The position numbers were made by a program, and so were the translations under genes. From Sphingobium limneticum (GTDB lineage Bacteria; Pseudomonadota; Alphaproteobacteria; Sphingomonadales; Sphingomonadaceae): a stretch of 64,000 nucleotides of DNA. Shown here piece by piece: positions 9,030 through 18,936 of this stretch (the first letter of the stretch is position 1; every line of letters starts with the position of its first letter). The stretch is taken from the NCBI RefSeq assembly GCF_008710155.1, contig NZ_VYPZ01000003.1, positions 124,001-188,000 on the forward strand, in the 5' to 3' direction. The notes below the pieces were generated by a model that did not search any database, was not told the DNA's origin, and saw only the letters and a program-made list of their open reading frames with translations.

Positions 9030-10390
9030 AATCGCGCGGCGATAGCCGCTGGCAGCGTGGCAAGCAAATCATCCGCGACGAAAGCCGGCCCAGCCCGCCG
9101 CGCTGCATCGCCATGCAGCCATACCGCCTCGCAGGCCGCGCGGAACGGATCGCCGGTCACCGCCAGCCGTCCGGCCGCCAGTCCCGCCAGCACATCGCCG
9201 GTGCCCGCCGTCGAAAGCCAGGGCGACGCACCGCTCGCCACCGCCGCCCTGCCATCGGGCGCAGCGACCACGCTATCCGCGCCCTTATAGACCACCACCG
9301 ATCCGCACGACCGCGCCGCCGCCAGCGCCCGATCGATCTTGCTGCCCGGCAGATCCCCGAAAAGCCGGTTAAACTCGCCCTCATGCGGCGTCATGATGGC
9401 CGGTCGCGACAGATCGCCAAAACCCTTTTCTGCAAACAGCCAAAGGGCGTCAGCATCGGCGACGAACGGCCCGCCTGCCTTGGTCACAACGGCAAGTCTG
9501 TCCCAGGCTGCATCATCACGCCCCAATCCAGGCCCAACCAGCACCGCCTTGGCGCGATCCAAATCCAGCGAGGCGCTCCGCACGATCGCATGGCTCAGTA
9601 CCGGAACCGCCACGTCGGCGATCAATCGTACATAGCCTGCACCCGATCGCGCGGCCGCTTCGGCCGACAGGCAGGCGGCGCCCACCATCTCACCGGCCAC
9701 CACGGCTACCAATCCGCGCGTATATTTATGGGCATTCGCTCCCGGCGCGCACAATGCAGGTGCGCCCAAATGATGCACTTCGGTCGGCACAGCGATCCCG
9801 ATGTCCGCCAGCACCAGTCGCCCCATATGCGCCGCCGCCGGCTGCAACAGATGGGCGGGCTTGTACGCGCCCAGGGCGACGCAGATATCAAAGCGCGGCA
9901 CAACCGAAAGCAAGGCGCCGCTATCGCTATCCACCCCGCTCGGCAGGTCGATCGCATGGCTGATCGTCGCCGCTTCGCTCAGCTGGCACAGCCGTGCCGC
10001 CATCGCTTCATCCAGTCCGCGCGTCAGCCCGGTGCCGAACAGCGCATCGATCAATTGCCCCGCCGGCGCGGCGGTCATAACATCCTCGACTGGCCCATCC
10101 CACGCGGCCCGCGCGCGCCGGCTAGAAGCGGTACGGCTATCCCCCAACGCCGCGATCCGCACCGCCACGCCCCGGTCGCGCAGCAGCCGCCCGATCACAA
10201 AACCGTCGCCGCCATTATTGCCCGGCCCGCACAATATCAGCGCATCGCGTCGATGCCCCGCGCGCCAGATAATCTCTGCCGCCGCCGCGCCGGCCGTCTC
10301 CATCAATCCATAATCATCGACGCCGGTATCGAAGGCCGCCTGTTCCGCCGCGCGCATCTGCGCCGCCGTCAGGATCGGCCCGCCCTTCAC
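9026..10390 (-). CDS. nnr: Bifunctional NAD(P)H-hydrate epimerase / ADP-dependent dehydratase
   Basis: The 454-residue protein fuses a YjeF_N epimerase domain (GPGNNGGDGFVIGRLL, IDLPSGVDSDSG) to a C-terminal ribokinase-like dehydratase domain (VLVGPGLGRDD, MTPHEGEF, STAGTGDVLAGLA). It repairs hydrated NADH and NADPH. The GTG start at 10390 overlaps the stop of the lipoprotein gene (GTGA), indicating coupling. Fusion of the two activities is the usual bacterial arrangement. Confidence 0.95.
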   Translation of the reverse strand: MKGGPILTAAQMRAAEQAAFDTGVDDYGLMETAGAAAAEIIWRAGHRRDALILCGPGNNGGDGFVIGRLLRDRGVAVRIAALGDSRTASSRRARAAWDGPVEDVMTAAPAGQLIDALFGTGLTRGLDEAMAARLCQLSEAATISHAIDLPSGVDSDSGALLSVVPRFDICVALGAYKPAHLLQPAAAHMGRLVLADIGIAVPTEVHHLGAPALCAPGANAHKYTRGLVAVVAGEMVGAACLSAEAAARSGAGYVRLIADVAVPVLSHAIVRSASLDLDRAKAVLVGPGLGRDDAAWDRLAVVTKAGGPFVADADALWLFAEKGFGDLSRPAIMTPHEGEFNRLFGDLPGSKIDRALAAARSCGSVVVYKGADSVVAAPDGRAAVASGASPWLSTAGTGDVLAGLAAGRLAVTGDPFRAACEAVWLHGDAARRAGPAFVADDLLATLPAAIAARL

Positions 10391-10770
10391 TTTCCGTCAG
10401 CCGCACCGATCTGCGCCGGCAGTCGATAGCGGTCACCCCCGGCCACGACCTCGATCCGCTTGTCGTCCAATATCGTCAGCTTCGCCGCCTCCGCGCCATC
10501 CGCCGCCTCCAGCCCGCGCCCGTCGTCCAGCACATGAAAGCGCCGAAACCCGCCGTCGGGATGGCGCAGCGTCAGCATCTTGCCACCCCGTTCGACCACA
10601 CAGTCATGCGCCCACTCCTGCGATCCGCCCAGCGCGCAATCCGCTTTGCCATCATCCACCGGCCCGGCCTCTGCTGCCACGCCAGCTTGATCGGGCGGCG
10701 ATGACGGCGCCTGCTCGCCACAGCCAGCCAAAGCCGCCAGCACCACCAGCGCGCAGCCGATCCGCCTCAT
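10387..10770 (-). CDS. Small lipoprotein of unknown function
   Basis: A 127-residue protein with a type II signal peptide: MRRIGCALVVLAALAGCGE, lipobox LAGC with cysteine 17. The rest contains two further cysteines (DCALGG, HDCVVERG) that could form a disulfide, and a short beta-rich C-terminus. The ATG at 10770 overlaps the stop of the amidohydrolase gene (ATGA), which favours it over an in-frame ATG 18 bases upstream. No family recognised. Confidence 0.7.
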   Translation of the reverse strand: MRRIGCALVVLAALAGCGEQAPSSPPDQAGVAAEAGPVDDGKADCALGGSQEWAHDCVVERGGKMLTLRHPDGGFRRFHVLDDGRGLEAADGAEAAKLTILDDKRIEVVAGGDRYRLPAQIGAADGK

Positions 10771-11483
10771 GCCAATGCACTCCTGCAAGCCAGCGCCACC
10801 GGTCCCAATATCGCCGCAAAACGCGCCTGACCCTCTGCATCACCGACCAGATCCTGCCGCATCTCCACGCCCAGATAGGGGATGCCATTGGCCTCCGCAT
10901 GGCGGTTCATCGTCGCGTTGAGCAATGTCCCGGCATAGGGCAGCTGATCGCCGACCTTCAGCCCCGCCGCTTCCAGCAATGGGATCGCGATGCGCGCCGC
11001 GCGATCATCCTGATTATACAGCACGCCGATATCCCATGGCCGCTGTTGATCCGGGTCGCTCGCCAATTTGGGCGTAAAACTATGCACCGACAGGATGAAG
11101 GGAGAGGTCATCGCGTCCAGCAATTGCGCCACCCGATGATGATAGGGGTGATGAAAGCGCATCATCCGGTCGTTCAGGTCGGCGTGGCGATTGCCGGGGA
11201 TCGCATGGCCGTCGCTCATCACCGGCAACAGGCCGGGCGCATCCTCTTCGCGATTGAGGTCGATCACCAGCCGCGACACGCCACCCAATATCGCCGTCGC
11301 ACCGAGTTGTTTGGCCAGCGACCGGCTGACCGCCGCCACGCCGATATCGACCGCAATATGCTCATGCAGCAACGCCGGGTCGATCCCCAGGTCGATATCC
11401 GCCGGCACATGGGCGGACGCATGGTCCGCGACGATCAGCAGGTCCAGGCCGCCGCCGTCAATCTGCTCATAGGCTTGCGTCAT
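10767..11483 (-). CDS. N-formylglutamate amidohydrolase family protein
   Basis: The 238-residue product shows family landmarks: LLIVADHASAHVP near the start, IAVDIGVAAVSRSLA, a VSRLVIDLNRE metal/substrate segment, and LSVHSFTPKL. These enzymes hydrolyse N-formylglutamate to glutamate and formate in histidine breakdown, but many family members lie away from hut genes, as here. The ATG at 11483 overlaps the ispE stop by 4 bases; another in-frame ATG lies at 11489. No other hut gene is in view, so the substrate is uncertain. Confidence 0.85.
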   Translation of the reverse strand: MTQAYEQIDGGGLDLLIVADHASAHVPADIDLGIDPALLHEHIAVDIGVAAVSRSLAKQLGATAILGGVSRLVIDLNREEDAPGLLPVMSDGHAIPGNRHADLNDRMMRFHHPYHHRVAQLLDAMTSPFILSVHSFTPKLASDPDQQRPWDIGVLYNQDDRAARIAIPLLEAAGLKVGDQLPYAGTLLNATMNRHAEANGIPYLGVEMRQDLVGDAEGQARFAAILGPVALACRSALA

Positions 11484-12373
11484 GCACATTTGATCCGCGT
11501 TTCCATCGTCCACCAATCTCCATGCGCGTCTGCCACTGCCCGCGCGGCCATCGCCATTGCCATATCGTTGCGAAACAATGCGAAGCAGGTCGCGCCCGAT
11601 CCAGACATGCGCGCCAGCAGCACATCCTTTTGCGCCGCCAGCATGGCCAGCACATCGCCAATCACCGGCGCCACGGCCAGCGCAGGCGCCTCCAGATCGT
11701 TGCGGCCATCCGCGCACAGCGCGTCCAGACTGTCGGCGTCGAGCGTCCCGCGATCGACCCGATCCCAACCGGCAAAGACCTGCGCGGTCGATACCCCGAC
11801 ACCCGGATTGACCAACAGCATCGGCAGCCCTTCCAGCCCCACGACCGCATGGCGCGTCAGATGCTCGCCGCGCCCTTTCACCATCTGCGTCACGCTCGCG
11901 ACGCAGGCGGGCACATCTGACCCAAGGTCCAGCGCCAGTCCGGCCAGTTCCGCCGCATCGATCCGCACCTCCCACAATCGTACCAGCAGCCGCAAGGTCG
12001 CGGCAGCATCCGCCGATCCACCGCCAATGCCGGACGCCACCGGCAAATTCTTCGTCAACCGGATCGCCGCTCCACGCTGCTCGCCCAGAAAGCTCTGCAA
12101 CGCCCGAGCCGCCCGCACCACCAGATTGTCCGCGCCCGCATCCAGCGCCCTGCCGAACGGACCGTCGATCGTCAGGTCGATCGCCCCATCATCCGTCGCG
12201 ATCCCGCTCAGATCGTCGCCATGATCGGCAAAGACGAACAGGCTTTCCAGTGCATGATAGCCATCGTCGCGCCGCGCCCGCACATGCAGCGCGACATTGA
12301 CCTTGGCATAAGCGATCTCGGTAGCGGGTTTGATCGACGCATTCGCGTCGGGTGCCGTATCAGGGTGCGGCAT
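11480..12373 (-). CDS. ispE: 4-diphosphocytidyl-2-C-methyl-D-erythritol kinase
   Basis: The GHMP kinase signature GIGGGSADAAA and the N-terminal AYAKVNVALHV identify IspE, the ATP-dependent kinase of the non-mevalonate isoprenoid pathway. The 297-residue length is normal, and the C-terminal glycine motif MSGSGATCFALF is present. The ATG overlaps the end of the upstream TPR gene by 14 bases and the stop overlaps the amidohydrolase start, placing ispE inside a tightly coupled run. Confidence 0.95.
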   Translation of the reverse strand: MPHPDTAPDANASIKPATEIAYAKVNVALHVRARRDDGYHALESLFVFADHGDDLSGIATDDGAIDLTIDGPFGRALDAGADNLVVRAARALQSFLGEQRGAAIRLTKNLPVASGIGGGSADAAATLRLLVRLWEVRIDAAELAGLALDLGSDVPACVASVTQMVKGRGEHLTRHAVVGLEGLPMLLVNPGVGVSTAQVFAGWDRVDRGTLDADSLDALCADGRNDLEAPALAVAPVIGDVLAMLAAQKDVLLARMSGSGATCFALFRNDMAMAMAARAVADAHGDWWTMETRIKCA

Positions 12374-14033
12374 ATTCGGGCTTCATCCCCTCTTTGCGCT
12401 TCGCCGCCAGCCGTTCCGCGACATCGCCCTCGGCAAAAACGGACGCGGCGGCCCAGGCATAGCGCGCTTCATAGCGGCGCCCCGCCACCCACAGCGCATC
12501 GCCAAGATGCTCGTTGATCGTGCTGTCGGTAGGGGCCGCCGCCGCCGCCCGCTCCAGCACCGGCACGGCTTCACGCACATTGCCGGTCACGAACTGCGCC
12601 CAACCCAGCGAATCGGTGATGGAGGCATCCTGCGGCTTCAGCGCGCTCGCCTTCTTCAGCAATGCCAGCGCCGCCTCAACATTCTGCCGACGCTCGATCT
12701 GCGCGTAGCCGAGGTAATTGAGGATCACCGGCTCGTTCGGCGCCATCGCCGCCGCCCGCTCCAGCACGGCGCGCGCCTCATCCCATCTCTTGCCCTGTTC
12801 CAGCGCGCTGCCCTCGAACAGCAGCAATGTCCAGGGCATCTGGTCCGGGGCGAAGCCGGCCTGCGCCGCATGGAAGGCCGCCGCCGCGCCATCGAAATCC
12901 TGCTTCTGAGACAGCAACCGGCCCAGCCGTACCTGCCGCTCCGGCTCAGCGCCCGGTTCCGCCGCCTGCGCCCGTGCCAGTGCCAAAGCGCCGTCCATGT
13001 CGCCGGCCGCCGCCAAAGCGTCGATCAGTTCCGCCTGCGCCAACGCGCCATACCAGTCGCTCGCCGGCACCTTGCCCGCTTCGGCTGCGCCGCCCGCCGC
13101 GTGATCCTGCGCGGTCAACAGCCGCGCGGCGACCAAATGGACGTCGGCGCCATCGGGATCGGCAAAGGTCGCGATCCGAGCCAGCCTCAGGCCAAGGGGC
13201 GATGCGCTCGCATCGGATGACACATCGACCGCCAGTCGCGACAACAGCCGGGCAAAACCCTGCGCCGGCGTCGCCGCGCTACGCAACGCCTTGGGCAACT
13301 TACCCTTTTCGATATCCGCGCGCGCCCGCGCGAAATTGGCGCCGCCGACCGGCAGCAGCATCAGCGCCTCCGTCCGGGCACCGCGCGCCGCCAACTGCCC
13401 GGCCAGGGCCAGCCGTAACGTGGCTCCATCGCCGCTACGTATCGCCAACGCCTTGCGGGCCGCCGGCATCGCCACCGCCAGATCGCGCCGAGCCAGCGCC
13501 TGAAACGCGATATGTTCGTCGGCATAGCGCAGCCCCAGCGCTGCGAACCGGTCCTTGCCGTCGATCACCGGCGGCGCATATTGGCCTTCGCCCAGCGAAA
13601 TCCAGCTGCGGATGATCGGCGCCAGAAAGGCGAAATTGCCTTCCTCCACCATTCGGTCGGTCATCGTCCGGGCGCCGGCCCAATCCTTGACCGTCAGCGC
13701 ATCGCCGATCCGCAACAGTGTGCCGTCGCGCGGCAAAGCGCCCGCCGCATCCAGCAGCGCTGCCGACTGCCGCGCCAGCAACCGATCGCCGCTCTCCATC
13801 GCCTGGGCATAAGACCGGCGCGCAATCTCGATCCGCGCCGGATCCTGCTTCAGCGCCTCGCGATAGCTGGCCACCGCCAGCGTCAGCGCGCCATCGCCAT
13901 CCGCCATGCGCGCCCGCACATAAGAATGGAGCGCACCGTCAGGTTCGACCGACGCCCCGGCAACGGCCGGGGTCGCCAATAGGGACAAAAGGATCAGGCG
14001 CTTACATATTGGGATAGTTCGGCCCTCCGCCAC
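12360..14033 (-). CDS. Tetratricopeptide repeat protein, probably exported
   Basis: About 557 residues rich in alanine and leucine, with TPR-like repeats through most of the length (for example EPVILNYLGYAQIERR, DASITDSLGWAQFV and STINEHLGDALWVAG near the end). The N-terminus has a signal-like segment LILLSLLATPAVAGA. The start is uncertain. A GTG at 14033 gives a plausible signal peptide and overlaps the upstream ETF oxidoreductase gene by 32 bases, but no ideal ribosome-binding site is visible. Such proteins scaffold envelope complexes; the partner is unknown. Confidence 0.75.
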   Translation of the reverse strand: MAEGRTIPICKRLILLSLLATPAVAGASVEPDGALHSYVRARMADGDGALTLAVASYREALKQDPARIEIARRSYAQAMESGDRLLARQSAALLDAAGALPRDGTLLRIGDALTVKDWAGARTMTDRMVEEGNFAFLAPIIRSWISLGEGQYAPPVIDGKDRFAALGLRYADEHIAFQALARRDLAVAMPAARKALAIRSGDGATLRLALAGQLAARGARTEALMLLPVGGANFARARADIEKGKLPKALRSAATPAQGFARLLSRLAVDVSSDASASPLGLRLARIATFADPDGADVHLVAARLLTAQDHAAGGAAEAGKVPASDWYGALAQAELIDALAAAGDMDGALALARAQAAEPGAEPERQVRLGRLLSQKQDFDGAAAAFHAAQAGFAPDQMPWTLLLFEGSALEQGKRWDEARAVLERAAAMAPNEPVILNYLGYAQIERRQNVEAALALLKKASALKPQDASITDSLGWAQFVTGNVREAVPVLERAAAAAPTDSTINEHLGDALWVAGRRYEARYAWAAASVFAEGDVAERLAAKRKEGMKPEYAAP

Positions 14034-15654
14034 CTTCCGGGACGACCCAATTGATATTCTGGGTCGGATCCTTGATGTCGCACGTCTTGCAATGGACGCA
14101 ATTCTGCGCGTTGATCTGGAAACGGGCAAGCCCCTCTTCCTGACCGACCACTTCATAGACGCCGGCGGGGCAGTAGCGTTGCGCCGGTTCGTCATAAAGG
14201 GGCAGATTGTAGCTGATCGGGATCGTGGGATCCTTCAGCTGCAAATGGACCGGCTGGTCTTCCTCATGATTGGTGTTCGACAGGAAGACGGACGACAGAC
14301 GATCGAAACTCACCACCCCATCGGGCTTGGGATAGTCGATCTTCGCGCAGGAGTCCTTGGGCCAGATCTTCTCATTGTCCGGCTTGTGCTTCATCGTGAA
14401 GGGCAGGCCGATCTTGAGCGTACGCATCCACATGTCGATGCCCGCCAGCACCGTGCCGATCGTGCCGCCGAACTTGCTGAGCAGCGGCTCGGCATTCTTC
14501 ACCAGCTGCAATTCGGTCGCGATCCAGCTGGAGCGCAGGCGCAGTTCATAATCGTCCAGCACGTCGCGAGCGCGCTCATTCTGGATCGCCTCGAACGCCG
14601 CCTCGGCCGCCAGCATGCCCGACTTCATCGCCGTATGCGTGCCCTTGATCCGCGGCACGTTGACGAAGCCCGCCGAACAACCGATCAGTGCGCCGCCGGG
14701 GAAGACCAGCTTGGGAATGGACTGCCAGCCGCCCTCGTTGATCGCCCGCGCGCCGTAGGAAACGCGGCGCCCGCCCTCCAGAAACTTGCGAATTTCAGGA
14801 TGCTGCTTCCAGCGCTGGAACTCTTCGAACGGATAGAGGTGCGGGTTGCGGTATCCCAGCCCGACGACGAAGCCCAACGCCACCTGCCCATTGGCCTGAT
14901 GATAGAGGAACCCGCCGCCATAGGCGTCCGTCAGCGGCCAGCCCTGCGAATGGATCACCAGCCCCGGCTGATGCTTGGCGGGGTCGATATCCCACAATTC
15001 CTTCATGCCCAGGCCATAGACCTGCGGCTCGCTGTCCGCGTCCAGCGCGAACTGGCGCTTCAATATCTTGGTCAGGTGGCCGCGCGCGCCTTCGGCGAAG
15101 AAGGTATATTTGGCATGCAGTTCCAGGCCCGGCTGATAATCGCCCTTGCGATTGCCTTCCCGGTCGATGCCCATGTCGCCGGTGGCCACACCCTTAACGC
15201 TGCCATCCTCATTATAGAGGATTTCCGCCGCCGCGAAGCCGGGGAAAATTTCGACGCCCAGCCCCTCGGCCTGTTCCGCGAGCCAGCGGCAAAGGTTGCC
15301 CAGCGATCCGGTATAGGTGCCCTTATTGTGCATCCATCCCGGCGTCATGATGTGCGGCATCGCGATCTTGCCGGTCTTGGTCAGGAACCAATGCTGGTTG
15401 TCCGTCACCGGCACGTCCGCCAACGAACAGCCCTGCTCCCGCCATTCCGGCAGCAATTCGTCGAGCGCCCTGGGATCGATCACCGCGCCGGACAGGATAT
15501 GGGCGCCGATTTCCGACCCCTTTTCCAGCACGCACACGGCCAGTTCCTGACCGGCCTTGTCCGCCAGTTGCTTCAGCCTGATCGCCGCTGACAGTCCCGC
15601 CGGCCCTCCACCGACGATGACGATGTCATAGGGCATCGATTCCCGTTCGCTCAT
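14002..15654 (-). CDS. Electron transfer flavoprotein-ubiquinone oxidoreductase
   Basis: The 550-residue protein begins with an FAD-binding motif IVIVGGGPAGLSAAIRL and ends with a 4Fe-4S ferredoxin-like segment (CVHCKTC with a preceding conserved cysteine in RYCPAGVYEV). This is the ETF-QO layout. It passes electrons from electron transfer flavoprotein to ubiquinone at the inner membrane during fatty and amino acid oxidation. A GGAGGG sequence lies upstream of the ATG at 15654. The gene is divergent from the UDG-like gene and overlaps the TPR gene downstream. Confidence 0.95.
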   Translation of the reverse strand: MSERESMPYDIVIVGGGPAGLSAAIRLKQLADKAGQELAVCVLEKGSEIGAHILSGAVIDPRALDELLPEWREQGCSLADVPVTDNQHWFLTKTGKIAMPHIMTPGWMHNKGTYTGSLGNLCRWLAEQAEGLGVEIFPGFAAAEILYNEDGSVKGVATGDMGIDREGNRKGDYQPGLELHAKYTFFAEGARGHLTKILKRQFALDADSEPQVYGLGMKELWDIDPAKHQPGLVIHSQGWPLTDAYGGGFLYHQANGQVALGFVVGLGYRNPHLYPFEEFQRWKQHPEIRKFLEGGRRVSYGARAINEGGWQSIPKLVFPGGALIGCSAGFVNVPRIKGTHTAMKSGMLAAEAAFEAIQNERARDVLDDYELRLRSSWIATELQLVKNAEPLLSKFGGTIGTVLAGIDMWMRTLKIGLPFTMKHKPDNEKIWPKDSCAKIDYPKPDGVVSFDRLSSVFLSNTNHEEDQPVHLQLKDPTIPISYNLPLYDEPAQRYCPAGVYEVVGQEEGLARFQINAQNCVHCKTCDIKDPTQNINWVVPEGGGGPNYPNM

Positions 15655-15785
15655 TCATCCCTCCATGTCGACGTCGGCGGGCTGCACCCCGTCTTTTCCG
15701 ATCGCCGCATTAGTCCAACAGTTTACCACCCAAGGCGATGAAGCACCTTGACCCGATCGTCAACCTCTGGCCCTAGCTGATTGTG

Positions 15786-16514
15786 ATGCGGGGTTTATTG
15801 CAGGATGATGCGGCAGTTTGCGCCGATGCCTATCTGGCATGGTGGCAACTGGCCGGTGTGGACGGTGCCGTAACGGAAGCGCCCGTCAATTGGTTGCGTC
15901 CGGCGCCGGCGCGCCCTGCGGCCGCGAATGAAGCCGTTTTTTCAGCCTCTGTGGTGGATAAGCCCCGAACGCTCGAATCGTTCCTTGATTGGCTTGCCAC
16001 GGATCCCGCGCAGCCCGAACGGCGCTGGTCCGGCACACAGATCGCGCCGGTCGGCAAAGCGCAGGCCGCGCTGATGGTCGTCACCGACCTGCCCGATCCC
16101 GCCGACCTTTCCGAAGGCCGCCTGCTGGCCGATCGCGCCGGCCTGCTGTTCGACGCGATGTTGCGCGCCATCGGCCTCGACCGTGGTGTCATCCACCTCG
16201 CCTCTCTTTTTACCGCTCGCCCCCCCGGCGGCATGGTGGAGGCATCGGATCTCGCCGCCGCCGCCGAGCGGATGCGCACCCATGTCGCGTTGGCCCAGCC
16301 CCGGCGCCTGTTGTTGCTGGGCGATCGGACGATCCGTGCGTTGCTCCCGACCGGTAACGGCGCGGCGGTCGGCGGTTTACACGACTTTAACCATGATGGC
16401 GGCATTGTGCCCGCCATTGCCACATTCCACCCCCGGCTGCTGCTGACCCAGCTCGCGGCCAAGGCGGAATGTTGGCGCATATTACAAAGCCTGATCGAGG
16501 AAGCCCGTCCGTGA
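15786..16514 (+). CDS. Uracil-DNA glycosylase-like (family 4-type fold) protein, degenerate
   Basis: A 242-residue protein whose later half follows the order of family 4 uracil-DNA glycosylases: FDAMLRAIGLDRG, SLFTARPPGG, LLLGDRTIRALL and a terminal TFHPRLLL...ECWRIL. The family's first catalytic motif (normally GEGPG) reads VTDLPDP here, and the iron-sulfur cysteines are absent. It may be a divergent or inactive member. The GTGA junction couples it to the lytic transglycosylase gene. A GTG 3 bases upstream of the chosen ATG is an alternative start. Confidence 0.6.
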   Translation: MRGLLQDDAAVCADAYLAWWQLAGVDGAVTEAPVNWLRPAPARPAAANEAVFSASVVDKPRTLESFLDWLATDPAQPERRWSGTQIAPVGKAQAALMVVTDLPDPADLSEGRLLADRAGLLFDAMLRAIGLDRGVIHLASLFTARPPGGMVEASDLAAAAERMRTHVALAQPRRLLLLGDRTIRALLPTGNGAAVGGLHDFNHDGGIVPAIATFHPRLLLTQLAAKAECWRILQSLIEEARP

Positions 16515-18292
16515 TTCGCGCCGCGACCCAAATATCCCGCCTTGCCCTTATCGCGATGGGCCTTGCCGCCACGCTGCCTGTCAAGGCCGAAACCACCCCG
16601 GTCCTGCCGACGACCCTTTCCGCCGACGCCTCCCCCCTCCAATTGAGCGACGGCGACAAGGCCCGTTATCGTGCCATCTTCACCGCGATCCAGTCTCAGC
16701 ACTGGACCGATGCGACGGCGATGATCGCCACGCTGGACAGCCAGGACGCCGTTCGTCCGCTGGCCCTGTCCGAACTCTATCTGGCCAAGGGTTCGCCCAA
16801 GGTCGAACTGTTCGACCTGCTCGACCTCATCAACAAGGCCGCCTGGCTGCCCAAGGCCGATCAGCTTTCCCGTCTGGCGCAACGGCGCGGCGCGACCATC
16901 CTGCCCACCCTGCCGCAGATCCAGAAGATGGTATGGCTAGGCGCTGCCCCTCGCCGTCAATATGTCGCCGCCGTAAAGGCTGACGTCGCCGCGCAGGCGC
17001 TCGCCGGCCAGATCCAGACCTATGTCAAGAATGACGATCCGATCGGTGCCGAAGGGCTGCTGGGTACCGGCGAAGCGGGCCTGACCAATGAAGGCCTGAC
17101 CGAAGTGCGCCAGCGCGTCGCCTGGGCCTATTATATCGAAAATGACGATACCAACGCCCGCCGCATGGCCGCGCGCGCGCTGGAAACCCGCACCGGCGGC
17201 GATTGGACCGTACAGGCGCACTGGACCACGGGCCTTGCAGCATGGCGCCAGAATGATTGCCGCGCCGCCGCCCCCGCCTTTGCCAATGTCGCCGCTTTGG
17301 CGGGTGACGCCGACATGCGATCGGCCGGCGCCTATTGGGCCTCGCGCGCCTATATGGTCTGCGGCGAAGCGGAAAAGGTCGCCACTTATCTGAAGCAGGC
17401 CGCCCGCTCCGACGAAACCTTCTACGGCTTGCTCGCCCGCGAATCGCTTGGCCTGCCCTTGGGCGGCGCGCCGGTCGGCAGCCGCTTCGGCGCTCTGGAA
17501 TGGCAGAAGCTCAAGAGCAGCCCCAATGCCCGCGCCGCCATCGCCCTGTCCGCGATCGGCGACAATGGCCGGGCTGACGAACTCATCCGATATCAGGCGA
17601 AGATCGGCGGCAGCGATCAATATGATGCCCTGCTCCGCCTCGCCAGCGCGCTGAACCTGCCCGCCACCCAGCTCTGGCTCGCCCATAATGGTCCCGCCGG
17701 CAAACAGCCCGACAGCTTCGCCCGCTTCCCCGCGCCCGACTGGCGCCCCGATGGTGGCTGGCGCGTCGATCCCTCGCTCATCTACGCCCATACGTTACAG
17801 GAATCCGGCTTCCGCTCCGACGTCGTCAGCAGCGCGGGTGCGCGCGGCCTGATGCAGGTGCGTCCCGGCACGGCGGGCGATGTCGGCCTCACCAACGCGG
17901 CGCAATTGTTCGTGCCGTCGACCAACATGGAATATGGCCAGCGCTATCTGGAATCGCTGCGCGACATGAGCGCGACCGGCGGCCTGCTGCCTAAGGTGAT
18001 GGCCGCGTACAACGCCGGCCCGCTGCCGGTCGATCGCTGGAACACGCAGGTCCATGACAAGGGCGATCCGCTGCTCTTCATGGAATCGCTGCCTTATTAT
18101 GAAACCCGCGCTTATGTGAACATCGTCATGCGCAACTACTGGATGTATCAGATCCAGGCGAAGGGCAGCGCCGATTGCCTGACCGGCATGGCGCAGGGCA
18201 TGTGGCCGACCTTCCCCAATGCCAAGGGGGTGAAGCTGGTACGCCTCAGCAAAGCCGACGGTCGCAGTTCCATGGGCGGCGGCTCGGACTGA
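16511..18292 (+). CDS. Soluble lytic murein transglycosylase (SLT domain)
   Basis: The 593-residue protein has a signal peptide ([20 protein letters not shown]), a long alpha-helical superhelical region, and a C-terminal SLT catalytic domain. The SLT motif reads [13 protein letters not shown]...GARGLMQV, with the likely catalytic glutamate at residue 431, followed by AAYNAGP. It cleaves peptidoglycan glycan strands in the periplasm to give 1,6-anhydro ends. The GTG at 16511 is chosen because it forms a GTGA overlap with the upstream stop; the stop then overlaps the moaB ATG by one base. Confidence 0.93.
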   Translation: MIRAATQISRLALIAMGLAATLPVKAETTPVLPTTLSADASPLQLSDGDKARYRAIFTAIQSQHWTDATAMIATLDSQDAVRPLALSELYLAKGSPKVELFDLLDLINKAAWLPKADQLSRLAQRRGATILPTLPQIQKMVWLGAAPRRQYVAAVKADVAAQALAGQIQTYVKNDDPIGAEGLLGTGEAGLTNEGLTEVRQRVAWAYYIENDDTNARRMAARALETRTGGDWTVQAHWTTGLAAWRQNDCRAAAPAFANVAALAGDADMRSAGAYWASRAYMVCGEAEKVATYLKQAARSDETFYGLLARESLGLPLGGAPVGSRFGALEWQKLKSSPNARAAIALSAIGDNGRADELIRYQAKIGGSDQYDALLRLASALNLPATQLWLAHNGPAGKQPDSFARFPAPDWRPDGGWRVDPSLIYAHTLQESGFRSDVVSSAGARGLMQVRPGTAGDVGLTNAAQLFVPSTNMEYGQRYLESLRDMSATGGLLPKVMAAYNAGPLPVDRWNTQVHDKGDPLLFMESLPYYETRAYVNIVMRNYWMYQIQAKGSADCLTGMAQGMWPTFPNAKGVKLVRLSKADGRSSMGGGSD

Positions 18293-18819
18293 TGCCGATC
18301 GACGAGAGCCGGACTTTCATTCCGGTTCGCATCGCCGTGCTGACCGTGTCGGATACGCGCGGCCTGGCCGAGGATCGCTCCGGCGACACGCTGGTCGAAC
18401 GGCTGGAAAGCGCGGGGCACATTCTGGCCGCCCGCTATATCGAGCGCGACGACAAATCCGCCATCGTCGCGCGCCTCCACGACTGGATCGACGATCCGGA
18501 CATCGACGTCATTCTCACCACCGGCGGCACTGGCGTCACCGGCCGCGACGTCACGCCCGAAGCCTTGGCCCAGGTGCAGGACAAGGAAATCCCCGGTTTC
18601 GGCGAACTGTTCCGCTGGCTGAGTTTCCAGAGCATCGGCACCTCCACCATCCAGTCCCGCGCCACCGCTTGTGTCGCGCGCGGCACCTACATCTTCGCGC
18701 TGCCCGGATCGACTGGCGCCGTGAAGGACGCGTGGGACGGCATCCTGATCACCCAGTTGGACAGCCGTTTCCGCCCCTGCAATTTCGTGGAACTCATGCC
18801 CCGCCTGACCGAGCGATAA
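18292..18819 (+). CDS. moaB: Molybdenum cofactor biosynthesis protein B
   Basis: The 175-residue protein has the MoaB/MogA fold. [36 protein letters not shown] and [10 protein letters not shown] match the molybdopterin-binding site, including the conserved GGTG. The length and the [17 protein letters not shown] segment favour MoaB over MogA. The ATG shares a base with the transglycosylase stop (TGATG). Its function with the transglycosylase is unrelated, so this is a packing operon. Confidence 0.92.
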   Translation: MPIDESRTFIPVRIAVLTVSDTRGLAEDRSGDTLVERLESAGHILAARYIERDDKSAIVARLHDWIDDPDIDVILTTGGTGVTGRDVTPEALAQVQDKEIPGFGELFRWLSFQSIGTSTIQSRATACVARGTYIFALPGSTGAVKDAWDGILITQLDSRFRPCNFVELMPRLTER

Positions 18820-18837
18820 GGCTATAATAGCATTGTC

Positions 18838-18890
18838 CCGTTCGTCCTGAGTAGCCGTTGAGCGAAGTCGAAATGGCGTATCGAAGGATA
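18838..18890. repeat. Half copy of a TTCGTCCTGAG-type intergenic repeat
   Basis: This stretch matches the left part of the element at 37624-37724 with about three differences over 51 bases. The right inverted arm is absent here. It lies in the gap after moaB. Confidence 0.8.
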
Positions 18891-18926
18891 TTTCATAAGG
18901 TCGATTTTAATGCCATCATTGAATTA

Positions 18927-18936
18927 GTTAGCTAAC
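18927..18936. promoter_or_regulatory. Short palindrome GTTAGCTAAC, operator-like
   Basis: A perfect 10-base palindrome lies in an AT-rich stretch (about 18901-18950) upstream of the radical SAM gene. It could be a regulator binding site, but no regulator gene is nearby to support that. Confidence 0.25.
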
